In this document: positions 23,204 to 32,957 of the stretch, piece by piece | Position numbering within the stretch: the stretch's first letter is position 1 | Layout: the number at the start of each line of letters is the position of its first letter | Assembly (NCBI GenBank): GCA_016795425.1 | Contig: JAEUHG010000013.1 | Coordinates: 1-33,858 of the forward strand | DNA: 33,858 bases | Source: Verrucomicrobiales bacterium | Lineage (GTDB): Bacteria; Verrucomicrobiota; Verrucomicrobiia; Limisphaerales; CAIMTB01 | Direction: 5' to 3' | Position numbers and translations under genes: made by a program | Notes under the pieces: generated by a model | Seen by the model: only the letters and a program-made list of their open reading frames with translations | Database searches by the model: none | Told to the model about the DNA's origin: nothing

Positions 23204-24559
23204 ATGAAAAAACCTGCCGCACGCCCCAGCCCGTCTCCTTCGTCCTCCCCATCGGATCGCCCGCGTCTGGTGATCTGGGTCGCTCTCATCGGCGCCGTGG
23301 TGCTCGTTCTCGCGGTACTCATGCCTCGCGCTCAACATCGCGTCGCCACAGTGGCCACCGATTCCGCCCAGAATGGGTCCGGCGCGGACGACGATGCTTC
23401 CGGCAGTGCCGGAAGCGGCAGCCAGAGGGACCGCGTCCGCCCGGCTTTTGGCCGCGACCGCCTGGGCGGTTCTGGCGGCGCCACGCCGGAGCAGATCGTC
23501 GCCGATCGGGTCACCGACTTCACCCGAGGTCGCCGCAATCTCGCGGAAAACCTTGCCCGCCATTTTCAGGTGCCCCTGTCACCGGACGTTCAGAAGTTCT
23601 TCGACGCCGCCGAAAGCGGCGACTGGCGCCAGATCAAGAGCCTCTACGCCACGTTGAGCGCCCAGCGCGATGGTAGCGCCGCCACTGAACTCGCCGCCCT
23701 CTGGCCCGCCATTCGCGAAACCTATGGCGTCGCCGAACAAGCCACCGTCTGGCCCGCCCAGGAATTGCTCGCCTTCGGCAAGACGGTCCTCGGTTCGCTC
23801 CAACCAGGCTCCGTTTATGTTGCCGGCAACGAAGCGTCCCAGTTCGTGCCCGCGCTGCTCGGCGAAACCGGCGCCGGCACCCGACCGCTCGTCGTCTCCG
23901 CCGACTCGCTCAACGACCCGGCCTACGCTGCCTATTTCAGCCTCACTCATCCCGGCCGCTTGGATCTGCCTTCCCCCACACCCGTCGGCGCGCCTGCGAA
24001 TACCGCTGCGGACGGCTCGGACGCCGCGTCGCAGGAACGTATCGACGGCGGCAGCGTGTTGCGAAAACTGCTCGAGAAGAATCCCGGCCTGTCCATCGCA
24101 GTGGCGGATCCCGCCGCCGCGAAAGCCGTGGGCATGGATGTCGTCCCGCGCGGCCCCATCCTTGAGGTCGTACCATCCGGCACCGCCGAAGCCACCACGG
24201 CCGCGCACGCCGCCGAAACTTCCACCTTCTGGCGCGAGACCGCCGAACGTCTGCCCAAGGAATCGCTCCCCTCCGATTCACCCGCGCGCCAGGCCTACGC
24301 CAAACAAGCCACCGCCCAGGCGGCCCTGCTCGCCGAGCGCCAACTTCCCGCCGAGGCGGAACAGGTCTATCGCGCCGCGCGTGAGATCGCTCCCGGCGTG
24401 TTTGAACCCACCGAACAACTCACCAAGTTCCTCGCCGGCGCCGGACGCATTGCCGAAGCCGCCCAGATCCTGGACGACTACGCCCGCCAGAACGAGGCTC
24501 AGCGCTACATCGCCGAAGAGTTGAAGAAGAATCTGCAGGCCGCCGGCGGCAAGCCGTGA
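23204..24559 (+). CDS. Membrane-anchored hypothetical protein with TPR-like C-terminus
   Basis: The predicted protein is 451 aa from the ATG at 23204. A basic, Pro/Ser-rich N-terminus (about 1-20) precedes one membrane helix (LVIWVALIGAVVLVLAVLM, 22-40). A low-complexity Gly/Ser/Asp linker leads to a soluble domain starting at TPEQIVADRVTDFTRGRRNL. SGDWRQIKSLYATLSAQ and GSVYVAGNEASQFVPALL are its most distinctive parts. The last 100 residues (AERQLPAEAEQVYRAAREIA, then AGRIAEAAQILDDYARQN) are helical and look like two or three TPR units. I do not recognise a named family; the GSVYVAGNEASQ segment recalls membrane proteins seen in Verrucomicrobia. It most likely acts outside the cytoplasmic membrane. 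It is convergent with the helicase, 25 bases away. Confidence 0.75.
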   Translation: MKKPAARPSPSPSSSPSDRPRLVIWVALIGAVVLVLAVLMPRAQHRVATVATDSAQNGSGADDDASGSAGSGSQRDRVRPAFGRDRLGGSGGATPEQIVADRVTDFTRGRRNLAENLARHFQVPLSPDVQKFFDAAESGDWRQIKSLYATLSAQRDGSAATELAALWPAIRETYGVAEQATVWPAQELLAFGKTVLGSLQPGSVYVAGNEASQFVPALLGETGAGTRPLVVSADSLNDPAYAAYFSLTHPGRLDLPSPTPVGAPANTAADGSDAASQERIDGGSVLRKLLEKNPGLSIAVADPAAAKAVGMDVVPRGPILEVVPSGTAEATTAAHAAETSTFWRETAERLPKESLPSDSPARQAYAKQATAQAALLAERQLPAEAEQVYRAAREIAPGVFEPTEQLTKFLAGAGRIAEAAQILDDYARQNEAQRYIAEELKKNLQAAGGKP

Positions 24560-24584
24560 CGGACCCCCACCCGCCGCGCGCAGC

Positions 24585-27188
24585 TCAAATCAGTGCGCGC
24601 AGGCCCAGAAACGTTATCGCCGGCTCCCGTCGTGCCCTCGACGCCCGAAGGTCCACCCGGAATTCCACCATCCAGTCATTCAGTCCATCGGGGTCGACCA
24701 GGATTTGCTCGATGCGCCAGCTCTGCTTGTCCTCCGACGGCAACACCCGCGTGTGCCGCGCGTTTCGCGCCTCGGGATCCAACCGCAACGCCGCGTGACC
24801 CTCCAGATAGCGATCCCAACCTTCGCGCAGTTTGCCCGGGTTCCACGCCGCCGCCCCATCCACTGCCTCGCCTTCGACCGGCATCGCCGGCACGGCCGAA
24901 AGCGCGTCGTCGAAATCGCCCTGGGCCAACGCACGCAGGAAGGCGAAAACCCGAGCCCGCACCGCGGCAGTGAAGGAGGGCACGTCCCGGGTGATATCCT
25001 GGGAGGCTTCGTCCGCGCCCGGCGGTCGCAGCGCCGTTCCCGCCTCGCCGGCCGAATCCGGCATCCATGCCGGATCCCGCATCCGCTCCCACTCCTCCAG
25101 CAGACTCGAATCCACCGCGCGAATCATCTGCTCCAGGTATGCCACCATCTCCCGAACCGTTGGCGTCTTGGCGCTGTCGGGCACGGTCTGCTGCAGCACC
25201 TTGTAAACCGAGTTGAGATGGCGCAGTAACAAGCCTTCCGACCGCTGCAGTTCGTAGATCTTCACGTAGTCCGCGAAGGACCGGAATTCCTCGAACATTT
25301 CGCGCGCGATGGATTTCGGCCGGATGTTTTCCTGCCCCACCCACGGATGCTTGTCCGCAAAGGCGTTGAAGGTGGAATAGACGAACTCCCGCAATGGCTT
25401 CGGATGCTCCAACTTCTCCAGCTCGTCCATGCGGTCCTGGTACTCCATTCCCTGCGCCTTCAGTTCCGCCAGTTTCGCCGACTTCACCTTGTCCAATTGC
25501 CGGCGGAGGATGATCTCCGGATCCTCGAGAATCGATTCCACCAGGGTGAGCACGTTCAGCGCGTGGTCCGGCGCCTCCGGGTCCAGCAATGGAAGGGTCT
25601 CCAGCAGGTACAGCGACAAGGTCTGGTCCATCGAGAAGTCGTCCTGCAACTCGACATTCACCCGCACCTTGGCGATTTCGGTCGGCGGCGGCACCGGCGC
25701 AACGGCCTCGCCGGGTTCCACGAATTCCACGATCCGCCGCTCCAGCAACGATCGAAACAACTGCCAAGCCCGGCGGCGGTGCGCCTTCTTTTGATTTGGG
25801 GATTCGTGACAGGTCCGGATCAGCTCGCGCATCGCCAGGCACCCGTCGCCCTTCCGGCTCAGCACGTTGAGCAGCATGCCGTGGGTGACTTGGAATCGTG
25901 AGGACAGACGCTCGGGGGCCGCCGAGATCAGGCGATCGAAGGTCTTGCGATCCCAGTTCACCCAGCCGCGATCCGGCGGTTGCCGACGTTGGAATTTCTT
26001 CCCATCGCGCTTGGCCTTCTCTTCCAATTTGAGGTTCTCGATCACGTGCTCCGGCGCCTGCGCGACCACCCAGCCCCGATCATCGAATCCTTTGCGCCCT
26101 GCGCGCCCCGCGATCTGGTGAAAATCACGGGCGCTCAGAATTCCCACCTTCTGGCCATCGAACTTGCATAGCCGCGTGAACAGCACCGTCCGGATCGGAA
26201 CATTGATCCCAACGCCCAGGGTGTCCGTCCCGCAAATCACTTTGAGCAGGCCCTTTTGCGCCAGTTGTTCGACCAGCACTCGATATTTGGGCAGCAGCCC
26301 GGCGTGATGCAGTCCAATGCCGTGGCGCAGCCATCGTTTGATGTCAGGACCGTACGGGCTCGCGAACTTGAATCCTTCGATGGCGGACGCGAGGGCCGCT
26401 TTCTCCTCGCGGGTACAGACATTGATGCTGGTGAAGTTCTGCGCGCTGTCGGCCGCTTCCGCCTGCGTGAAGTGCACGATGTACACCGGCACCCGCTGGT
26501 CCTTTACCAGGGTCTCCAGCGTCTCGGCCAAGGTCGTCTCAGCATAGGAGAACTCCAAGGGCACCGGCCGATCCTGCGACCGCACTGTCACCGCCGGAAC
26601 CCCCGTCCTCCCGCTCAGTGTTTCCTCGAAGAACCCGGTGTCCCCCAGGGTGGCGGACATCAACAGGAATCGCGTCTGCGACAGGGTCAACAAGGGCACC
26701 TGCCACGCCACCCCGCGGTCACGGTCGGCATACCAATGAAACTCGTCCATCACCACGTCGTGGATCCGCGCCTGCGCCCCTTCCCGCAGCGCCAGGTTCG
26801 AAAGCACTTCCGCCGTGCAGCAGAGGATGGGGGCATCCCGATTCACCGTGGCGTCACCAGTGCTCAACCCGACATTGTCCGGCCCGAATTCACGACACAG
26901 CGCCATCCACTTCTCATTGACCAGGGCCTTGATCGGGCACGTGTAGATCGAGCGGCGCCCCCTGGCCACCGATTGAAAATGCAGAGCCGCCGCAACCAGC
27001 GACTTCCCGGAACCCGTCGGCGTGTTAAGAATGACGTGCTTGCCTTCAAACAGCTCGAGAATCGCCGCCTCCTGCGCGGGATACAGCGCGAGTCGGCGGT
27101 CCTCGGTATATTCCAGAAAGCGGCCCAGGAGCGTGTCGGAATCGACACCTCCGTCCTTCGGCAGCAAGTCGTACAAGGTCTTCGCCAC
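24585..27188 (-). CDS. Ski2-like DEAD/DEAH-box helicase with DUF3516-type C-terminus
   Basis: The 867-aa protein is a superfamily 2 helicase. Motifs: Walker A TPTGSGKS (56-63), Ia-like [12 protein letters not shown], motif II DEFH (148-151), motif III SAT (178-180), [14 protein letters not shown] and [11 protein letters not shown] in the second RecA domain, and motif [12 protein letters not shown] (358-367). This arrangement is that of Ski2/Mtr4-type RNA helicases. The long C-terminal region (about 400-867), with [19 protein letters not shown] and [19 protein letters not shown], matches the DUF3516 type found in actinobacterial and some other bacterial helicases. RNA processing or decay is likely but not shown. 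The start is GTG at 27186-27188. The 136-base gap upstream presumably holds its promoter. Confidence 0.9.
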   Translation of the reverse strand: MAKTLYDLLPKDGGVDSDTLLGRFLEYTEDRRLALYPAQEAAILELFEGKHVILNTPTGSGKSLVAAALHFQSVARGRRSIYTCPIKALVNEKWMALCREFGPDNVGLSTGDATVNRDAPILCCTAEVLSNLALREGAQARIHDVVMDEFHWYADRDRGVAWQVPLLTLSQTRFLLMSATLGDTGFFEETLSGRTGVPAVTVRSQDRPVPLEFSYAETTLAETLETLVKDQRVPVYIVHFTQAEAADSAQNFTSINVCTREEKAALASAIEGFKFASPYGPDIKRWLRHGIGLHHAGLLPKYRVLVEQLAQKGLLKVICGTDTLGVGINVPIRTVLFTRLCKFDGQKVGILSARDFHQIAGRAGRKGFDDRGWVVAQAPEHVIENLKLEEKAKRDGKKFQRRQPPDRGWVNWDRKTFDRLISAAPERLSSRFQVTHGMLLNVLSRKGDGCLAMRELIRTCHESPNQKKAHRRRAWQLFRSLLERRIVEFVEPGEAVAPVPPPTEIAKVRVNVELQDDFSMDQTLSLYLLETLPLLDPEAPDHALNVLTLVESILEDPEIILRRQLDKVKSAKLAELKAQGMEYQDRMDELEKLEHPKPLREFVYSTFNAFADKHPWVGQENIRPKSIAREMFEEFRSFADYVKIYELQRSEGLLLRHLNSVYKVLQQTVPDSAKTPTVREMVAYLEQMIRAVDSSLLEEWERMRDPAWMPDSAGEAGTALRPPGADEASQDITRDVPSFTAAVRARVFAFLRALAQGDFDDALSAVPAMPVEGEAVDGAAAWNPGKLREGWDRYLEGHAALRLDPEARNARHTRVLPSEDKQSWRIEQILVDPDGLNDWMVEFRVDLRASRARREPAITFLGLRALI

Positions 27189-27324
27189 GGTCCGGACACG
27201 CTCGCCCGGCGGTCCCCCGAATGGAAAGCGATATCCCGTGCGGTGAGTGGCGGATTCCAGCCTTTTGCACCGCTATTCTAGGGGCGCCGAAACCGGGTGA
27301 GAGGATTCCACCTTGAGGGGACGC

Positions 27325-27972
27325 CTACTTGACCGCGCCTGGCGTCACCACCTGGTATCGGTTCATGAACCATTCCTCCGGCGTTCGCGGCGTCTCCGGA
27401 CCCGGGGCGGGAAACGTGAAGCGCGGCACCACGGCGCGTTTCAACACGCCCGCTTCCAGCAAAGGCGCCAGTTCCTTCGGTGAACGGCTCACCGCATACA
27501 GCCCTGGCTTCCCTCCTGAACCCGCCGCGCCGTTCGTCAGCCTCAGATCTTTCGGATCCGGGGTTCCGATGAACGACACGATCGCGTCGACTTCCGCATG
27601 CTTCTCAGCCAACCGCTGCCAGCGCCGCGCCGACATTCCGGTTCCAGGCCCGTACTTGTCGCCCTTGGAAGCATCCACCTCGTCGGTCCTCACAACCTCC
27701 AGTCCCGGCCATTTCCCCAGTCGCTTCTGGAAGGCGTCGAACTGGGCATCGAGCACCGGGCTCGTCCCTCGCTCCAGGGTCACCAGCACCAACTGCCCGT
27801 TCGGTCCCACGGACTGTGCGATCTCGTCCGCGAACCGTTCTCCCACCCCGCGGTGCAATGCCAGATTGATTGCCGGCGGCGCCATCAGCGTTCGCCATGT
27901 CCACGCCACCGCCATGAGAGTGATCCCCACCAACACCGCTCCCGCGGCCATTCTGCGTGTCGAGGCATTCAT
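27325..27972 (-). CDS. Membrane-anchored hypothetical protein, coupled to the prepilin gene
   Basis: The 215-aa protein has a single N-terminal membrane segment ([18 protein letters not shown]), probably an uncleaved anchor or signal. The following domain ([57 protein letters not shown]) has the strand-helix pattern of a Rossmann-like or periplasmic-binding fold, but I cannot name a family. Its ATG overlaps the prepilin-like gene's stop (ATGA at 27969-27972), so the two are translated together and may act together at the envelope. No terminator was found after it. Confidence 0.72.
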   Translation of the reverse strand: MNASTRRMAAGAVLVGITLMAVAWTWRTLMAPPAINLALHRGVGERFADEIAQSVGPNGQLVLVTLERGTSPVLDAQFDAFQKRLGKWPGLEVVRTDEVDASKGDKYGPGTGMSARRWQRLAEKHAEVDAIVSFIGTPDPKDLRLTNGAAGSGGKPGLYAVSRSPKELAPLLEAGVLKRAVVPRFTFPAPGPETPRTPEEWFMNRYQVVTPGAVK

Positions 27973-28769
27973 GGCTTGCGCGGAAGTTTCCAGCGAATGC
28001 CGTCGACGCTTTCCTCGCTATCGACGCTCGGTATGCGGAACGTCGACCGTCCCTGCACGCTCCCGTCGAGAAACAGGAGATTCGACCGACGGCTGCCGGC
28101 GTGCCGTGCATTCACCCGTTCATCCTTGCCGTTCAACAGCCACCAGCCGTCGAAGATCGCCGGCATTTCCGAAGAGGCCGACGACACGCTCGTCAGCCGG
28201 TTCTCGGTGCGGTCGCCATTGTCGGTGGGGAACCGCGCGAAGGGACGTCGCTCGGCGCTGCCCAGGCCGGCATTGATCCCGTACCAACAGTGCAGATTGT
28301 ACTTGGTCCCGGTGCTCTCCGAGGTGAAGGCGAAGGCGCGCGCGCCCTCGGCGTCGTCGCGCGAAACCGGGTTCACCTCGTACACTTCCGGGCGTCCGGA
28401 AGGACAACGAAAGACCGAGGCGCCGGACGGTATCTTGCGGTACTCGGGCGAGGTCGGCGCGGGCAGATAGCCGGCATTGCGCAGGAGCGTCGGCCAGCCT
28501 TCCTCGTGAGGAGCCCCGTTGCGGACGTTATATTCCGCCGGCACCAGCTTGTCGTCGTCATCGCCTGCGTAGAGGACGATCGCCACGCCGATCTGCCGGA
28601 GGTTGTTGAGGCAGCCGGTGGTTCGCGCGCGTTCCTTGGCCGAGGCCAGAGCCGGCAGCAGCATGGCTGCCAGGATGGCGATGATGGCAATCACCACCAA
28701 CAACTCGATAAGGGTGAATCCGCCGGCCCTCCGGCGCTCTACCGTGGTTCGATTCCAATCCGTTTTCAT
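27969..28769 (-). CDS. Type II secretion/pilin-like protein with prepilin cleavage motif (H-x-DG type)
   Basis: The 266-aa protein starts at the ATG at 28767-28769, with AGAAG about 8 bases upstream; an ATG six bases earlier is possible. The N-terminal signature [20 protein letters not shown] is the type IV prepilin motif: cleavage after Gly-Gly, then Phe and a hydrophobic helix with Glu at +5. After the helix come [20 protein letters not shown] and the C-terminal [17 protein letters not shown], related to the H-x9-DG processing-associated motif of PVC-phylum pseudopilins, here with 11 residues between His and Asp-Gly. Such genes occur in dozens of copies in these genomes. Their role is mostly unknown. 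It lies 35 bases after the tandem kinase gene on the same strand. Confidence 0.9.
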   Translation of the reverse strand: MKTDWNRTTVERRRAGGFTLIELLVVIAIIAILAAMLLPALASAKERARTTGCLNNLRQIGVAIVLYAGDDDDKLVPAEYNVRNGAPHEEGWPTLLRNAGYLPAPTSPEYRKIPSGASVFRCPSGRPEVYEVNPVSRDDAEGARAFAFTSESTGTKYNLHCWYGINAGLGSAERRPFARFPTDNGDRTENRLTSVSSASSEMPAIFDGWWLLNGKDERVNARHAGSRRSNLLFLDGSVQGRSTFRIPSVDSEESVDGIRWKLPRKP

Positions 28770-28804
28770 GGTCATTTCTTCTGTGAATCCAGTTCCCGGG
28801 CCGT

Positions 28805-31168
28805 TCAGCCGCGCCCTTCGGTTCCCGATTTCAAACGTTCCTCGCAAAGTTCGAGCAAGGCCTGCACCCACGGCTGCCGATCGGGAAATTGCGTGCCGAT
28901 CTGAACCAGGCGCGCGAGGGAGAGTGTCGTGTAAACCTCCAGCCGGCTCTCCGCCGAGGCACCCAACCACTCGATGGCCGCTTCCCGATACGCCGCCTCG
29001 CCGCTCAGCGCGCAGTCCCTTCTGCCAAATCGCCGAAAACTCCACTCCACCAGGTGGGCAAGGAAATTCCCATGATCCAGGCAGGCATCGCCCATGGCAC
29101 AGAGATCCAGATCGAGAAGCCACAGCCGATCGCCATCCACCAGCACCTGGTCCGGGTAGTAGTCCCGGTGAATCAATGAAACTTCAGCTTCACCCAAACT
29201 CGACGCCAGGCGCTCGCACCCAGCCATCAGCGCGTCCAACCGATCCGCCCACAAACCATGGGTCGACCGCATCCGCTCCAATCGTCCGCGCAGGACCCTG
29301 AGTTCGTCCGCAATGGTGTGCGCACGCCCCACCGTCACCCCGCTGACGTGCAACCGATGGATCGCCGTCGCACAACGACGTGCCAGGTCGTCCACCTCGC
29401 GAACCCACGGCACGGCCTCGAACCGGGCAAAAACGGTCTGTCCATCCACCCGACGCTGCAGTTCCATGTGAATCTCAGGCACCTCGCCCAAGGGTTCCGG
29501 TACCGCCACCCAGCCGTCCTCGTTCAAACCGGCCTCGCGCAAACCACTGGCCACGCGCGTCGCCCAACTGCCCCCGCGTCGCGACCGCGCCTTGCCCAGC
29601 CAGGTGAGATCCGCGCCCGCACCGTGTTCGCCAAAACGATACTGGATGACGCACCGCCGTCCCGGCTTGTGGCGCACCAGTGTGGCGTCGATCAATCGTC
29701 GATCCTGCAACTCCGCCGTCGCCGCCTCCCCCATCCGGCGCAGTCGCTGATCCATCCAATCGACATCCAGCGCCTGCCCCAGGAAAGGCAGCGCCGGATC
29801 GGCCGTCACACCGGCGTTGGCAATCCCACCCACCCCCGATCCCATCGAATCGCGGGCACCCCCCACCCGACGCGCCGCCGGTGGTGCCGCCGCCAACGCC
29901 CGCACCCGGTCGAGCACACGGGTCAACGCCTCCAGCCAATTCGGTTCCCGGCGCCGAAAACAGTGGCAGGCCTGAACAAAAAGGCGTGCCGCCACCCCCG
30001 CCGACAGGGCAGCGGGCAGCGACGCCCCCGCCGCCGCCTCGTAACTCGCGACCAAGACCTCGGCTGCCACCCGTGCGGACGTCGTCGTGATCCGTCCCGC
30101 CAAGGTCGCCGCTTCCAAATGCGCGAGAAAATTCGCCACATCCACCCAGGCCGGACCCTTCCTCGCTTCGTCGAGATCCAGGAAAACCACGGTCCCAGAA
30201 CGCCAAAGAACCTGCTTCGCATAGAAGTCTCCATGCACCACCGCCTCGTTTCCACCCAAAGCCCCGAGCGCCGCGGACAGATCTTCCACCAGCGCGTCGA
30301 CCATCGATTTCAATCCCGGGACCAGCCATCCCATCATCGCGGCATGCTCGACCAGTTCGGCGGCCATGAGTTCGGAGCTCAGCACGCGCAGTCCCGCGGC
30401 GGGCGGCAATCGATGAAGCTCGGCCAATCCGGCACCCACCGCCTCCAGAATTCGCGGACTTCCCTCCCCACGCTCCAGCATCGGTTCCAGACCGACACCT
30501 TCCTGCCAATGGTAGAACAGAGTCGCATGCCGTCGCGATTTTCCCGCGTACCGCGACACCTCGTAACGCGCGCCTGGCGCCACTGCCTTGGCTGCTTGGT
30601 AGGCGGCTTCAAATCCCGAGTCCGCATGCATCTTGACCACCGCCGCAGGCCGTCCGTCGGACCAGTTCAAGCGCCCCACCAACCGTCGCTCGGCTTTGTA
30701 GTTGAGCGTCTGCCATCCGGTGGTCTCCGCCAGCGCCTGCACCGACTCGCGTCCCGCCAGAAATCGCCTCCTTGCCGCCGGATCCATCCAAAGCCCCATC
30801 GATCGAAGCTTCGCGTCTGACGGAAAGACACGGACCAAACACGCGACCTCGGGAAGAGAGCCTCCTGTCAATGGTCCGGTGCTCTCGAACCCGTGTCCCA
30901 GACTCTTCACCGCCGCCAGCTCCATCTCACCAGGACGCCACGTCTTTCCATGCACCCACCAGGTCGAGCCTTGGGCATCAATCTCATAACTGGCCAGGCA
31001 GTTGGTACCCGGCTTGTAGCGAAGATATCGAAGCCGGGCCGCCGATAGTTCCATGCCAGGATTCAGCCTCTGCATGGCCGACAAGAAGGCGGTCTCGTCG
31101 AGAAGCGTGCGGAAACCCGGCAGACAGGTCTCGCGCCGGATCAAATCCTCGTCAGCGTGCTGCCACAT
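28805..31168 (-). CDS. Tandem APH-fold (aminoglycoside phosphotransferase-like) kinase
   Basis: The 787-aa protein starts at the ATG at 31166-31168, preceded by AGGAGG at 31175-31180, which fixes the start inside the ABC gene's 3' end (17-base overlap). It holds two related kinase halves. Half one: [17 protein letters not shown] (48-64), WVHGKTW, catalytic [12 protein letters not shown] (H312, D314, Q319) and VVFLDLDEA. Half two: [16 protein letters not shown] (497-512), [19 protein letters not shown] (H667, D669, Q674) and WLLDLDL. In both halves the magnesium-ligand Asn of the usual HxDxxxxN is Gln, as I recall for maltokinases. Both keep the second-site D-x-D. A small-molecule or glycan phosphotransferase is likely, and the operon suggests a sugar or exported glycoconjugate substrate. 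Confidence 0.85.
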   Translation of the reverse strand: MWQHADEDLIRRETCLPGFRTLLDETAFLSAMQRLNPGMELSAARLRYLRYKPGTNCLASYEIDAQGSTWWVHGKTWRPGEMELAAVKSLGHGFESTGPLTGGSLPEVACLVRVFPSDAKLRSMGLWMDPAARRRFLAGRESVQALAETTGWQTLNYKAERRLVGRLNWSDGRPAAVVKMHADSGFEAAYQAAKAVAPGARYEVSRYAGKSRRHATLFYHWQEGVGLEPMLERGEGSPRILEAVGAGLAELHRLPPAAGLRVLSSELMAAELVEHAAMMGWLVPGLKSMVDALVEDLSAALGALGGNEAVVHGDFYAKQVLWRSGTVVFLDLDEARKGPAWVDVANFLAHLEAATLAGRITTTSARVAAEVLVASYEAAAGASLPAALSAGVAARLFVQACHCFRRREPNWLEALTRVLDRVRALAAAPPAARRVGGARDSMGSGVGGIANAGVTADPALPFLGQALDVDWMDQRLRRMGEAATAELQDRRLIDATLVRHKPGRRCVIQYRFGEHGAGADLTWLGKARSRRGGSWATRVASGLREAGLNEDGWVAVPEPLGEVPEIHMELQRRVDGQTVFARFEAVPWVREVDDLARRCATAIHRLHVSGVTVGRAHTIADELRVLRGRLERMRSTHGLWADRLDALMAGCERLASSLGEAEVSLIHRDYYPDQVLVDGDRLWLLDLDLCAMGDACLDHGNFLAHLVEWSFRRFGRRDCALSGEAAYREAAIEWLGASAESRLEVYTTLSLARLVQIGTQFPDRQPWVQALLELCEERLKSGTEGRG

Positions 31169-32957
31169 GTGTCTCCTCCTTGGCCGCACCGCCGTCCCCA
31201 TCAGCCGACACCGCGATCGGGCGTCCGTTCTCGAGGCGGATGACTTGATCCGCCATCGCCGCTTCGCGCGGATGATGGGTGGCAAGAATGACGGTTGCGC
31301 GTTCGGCCAGTCGGCGGATGCCGGCAAACACGGCCTCGGCACCGGACTCGTCCAATCCCGCGGTCGGTTCGTCGAGCAACAGGATCGGCGATCGGCGCAC
31401 GGCCGCCCGAGCGACCGCCAAACGCTGGCGTTGGCCTTGCGACAGGGTGACCCCGCGTTCTCCCAATCGGGTCGCGTAACCTTCGGGCAACTGGGATATA
31501 AACTCGTCCGCCTGCGCCTGGATCGCCGCGGCCTCCACCTCCGCATCGCTCGCTTCGTCCCTGCCGGCCCGGATGTTGTCGGCCACCGTGCCCGCAAAGA
31601 GTCCGGTGTCCTGCAACACCACCGCGACCTGGGACCGAACTGAAGCGACGGTCAGATCCCGCAAGTCCACCCCATCAATCAGCACCCGGCCCTTGTCCGG
31701 ATCCTGCAGACGCGAGACCAGGGACAGCACCGTCGATTTCCCGCTTCCTGACGGTCCGACCAACGCCACGATCTGACCCGGGTGGGCGGTGAAGCTGACT
31801 CCCTCGATCCCTCGCCCGCGACGACCATCTAGACCCTCGTGCTGATACCCAACCCCCTCGAACCGCACCTCGCCAACAAAGGGCGGAGCCACGCGCGCCC
31901 CCGGGCGGTCCACCACCTTGACGCGTTCCTCCAATACCGCGAGCACTCGTTCGCCCGCCGCCGCCGCCTTGGCCAAGCGACCGGAGTATTTCGCGGAGTC
32001 CTGAAGTGGACGAAACGCGGTCTTCAAATAAGCCAGGAACACCAGCAGATCGCCCGGGGTCAATTGCCCGGACCACACCAATTCCGTGCCTTGCCACAGC
32101 ACCAGTGCCGTGGCCGCGGCAATGAAGACATCCACCGAACGCTCGAGCTTCGCCGACAGTCGCTTGCCTTGCACATCCTCGCGCAAGGCCTTGGCATTTC
32201 GTTGGCCAAAAACTTCCGCAAACTGTTCCTCCAGAGACAGCGACTTGACCACGGACATCGCGCCCAGCGACTCGGCCGCCGTCGCCGCCATCTCACCCTC
32301 CCGATGACGCTGCCGACGCGCCACCTCGTGGATCCCGCGACTCAACTTCAGTCCACGCAGCCAGAAGATCGGTAGCACGGCCATCGCCACGCCTGCCAAC
32401 CGCGGATTCATCGCGAACATCAGGGCCACCATGCCCACGAGCATCACCACCCGGGTCACCAGGGGAACGACGGCCGTCACCAGCACGTCCTGCAACTGGC
32501 TCACGTCATTGATCACCCGCAATACCAGGTCGCCGCCGCGAGAACGTTGGTGGAAGGAAAGCGACAGGCATTGCAGATGTCGAAACACCATCCCGCGCAC
32601 CTCAGACATCGTCCGGCTTCCCGCCTGGGCAAATCCGATGGTCGAAGCATAAGCCGCCCCCGCCCGAAGGCCCGTCAACACCACCACCATCACGCACGTT
32701 CCGGCCAGCACGCCGCTCCGTCCGAAGTTCTCCAGGGCTCCCTGCATCCAGGTCACCTGATTCGGGCCGGACACCAGCAGTGCGTCGAAGATGATCTTCA
32801 GCAGCCACGGTTCCAGGAGTCGAATGCCGATCTCCAACACCAGGGCCGCCAACGCCCAGATGAGAAGCAGGCGCTGCGCCCGCAGCTGCGGACCAAAACG
32901 CCGCATCACCGCCCATAACACTCGCGCCGTCTCGGAGATCCGGACGGGACGTTTCAC
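31152..32957 (-). CDS. ABC exporter (fused permease and ATPase)
   Basis: The 601-aa protein starts with GTG at 32955-32957, overlapping the glycosyltransferase stop by 4 bases (GTGA). Residues ~25-320 form a type IV ABC exporter transmembrane domain (six helices, with FRHLQCLSLSFHQRSRGGDL and SVVKSLSLEEQFAEVF coupling segments). The nucleotide-binding domain has Walker A GPSGSGKST (401-409), Q-loop VVLQDTGLF, signature LSQGQRQRL (505-513), Walker B ILLLDEPTAGLDE and H-loop ATHHPREA. It resembles MsbA/lipid- or peptide-exporting half-transporters that work as homodimers. The operon with a glycosyltransferase and a kinase suggests export of a glycolipid or sugar-bearing metabolite; this is inference. 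Confidence 0.92.
   Translation of the reverse strand: MKRPVRISETARVLWAVMRRFGPQLRAQRLLLIWALAALVLEIGIRLLEPWLLKIIFDALLVSGPNQVTWMQGALENFGRSGVLAGTCVMVVVLTGLRAGAAYASTIGFAQAGSRTMSEVRGMVFRHLQCLSLSFHQRSRGGDLVLRVINDVSQLQDVLVTAVVPLVTRVVMLVGMVALMFAMNPRLAGVAMAVLPIFWLRGLKLSRGIHEVARRQRHREGEMAATAAESLGAMSVVKSLSLEEQFAEVFGQRNAKALREDVQGKRLSAKLERSVDVFIAAATALVLWQGTELVWSGQLTPGDLLVFLAYLKTAFRPLQDSAKYSGRLAKAAAAGERVLAVLEERVKVVDRPGARVAPPFVGEVRFEGVGYQHEGLDGRRGRGIEGVSFTAHPGQIVALVGPSGSGKSTVLSLVSRLQDPDKGRVLIDGVDLRDLTVASVRSQVAVVLQDTGLFAGTVADNIRAGRDEASDAEVEAAAIQAQADEFISQLPEGYATRLGERGVTLSQGQRQRLAVARAAVRRSPILLLDEPTAGLDESGAEAVFAGIRRLAERATVILATHHPREAAMADQVIRLENGRPIAVSADGDGGAAKEETHVAAR

Noticed and set aside
31169..31597. Longer N-terminus for the tandem kinase
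   Set aside because: It would lie inside the ABC ATPase domain; the AGGAGG at 31175-31180 points to the start at 31168.
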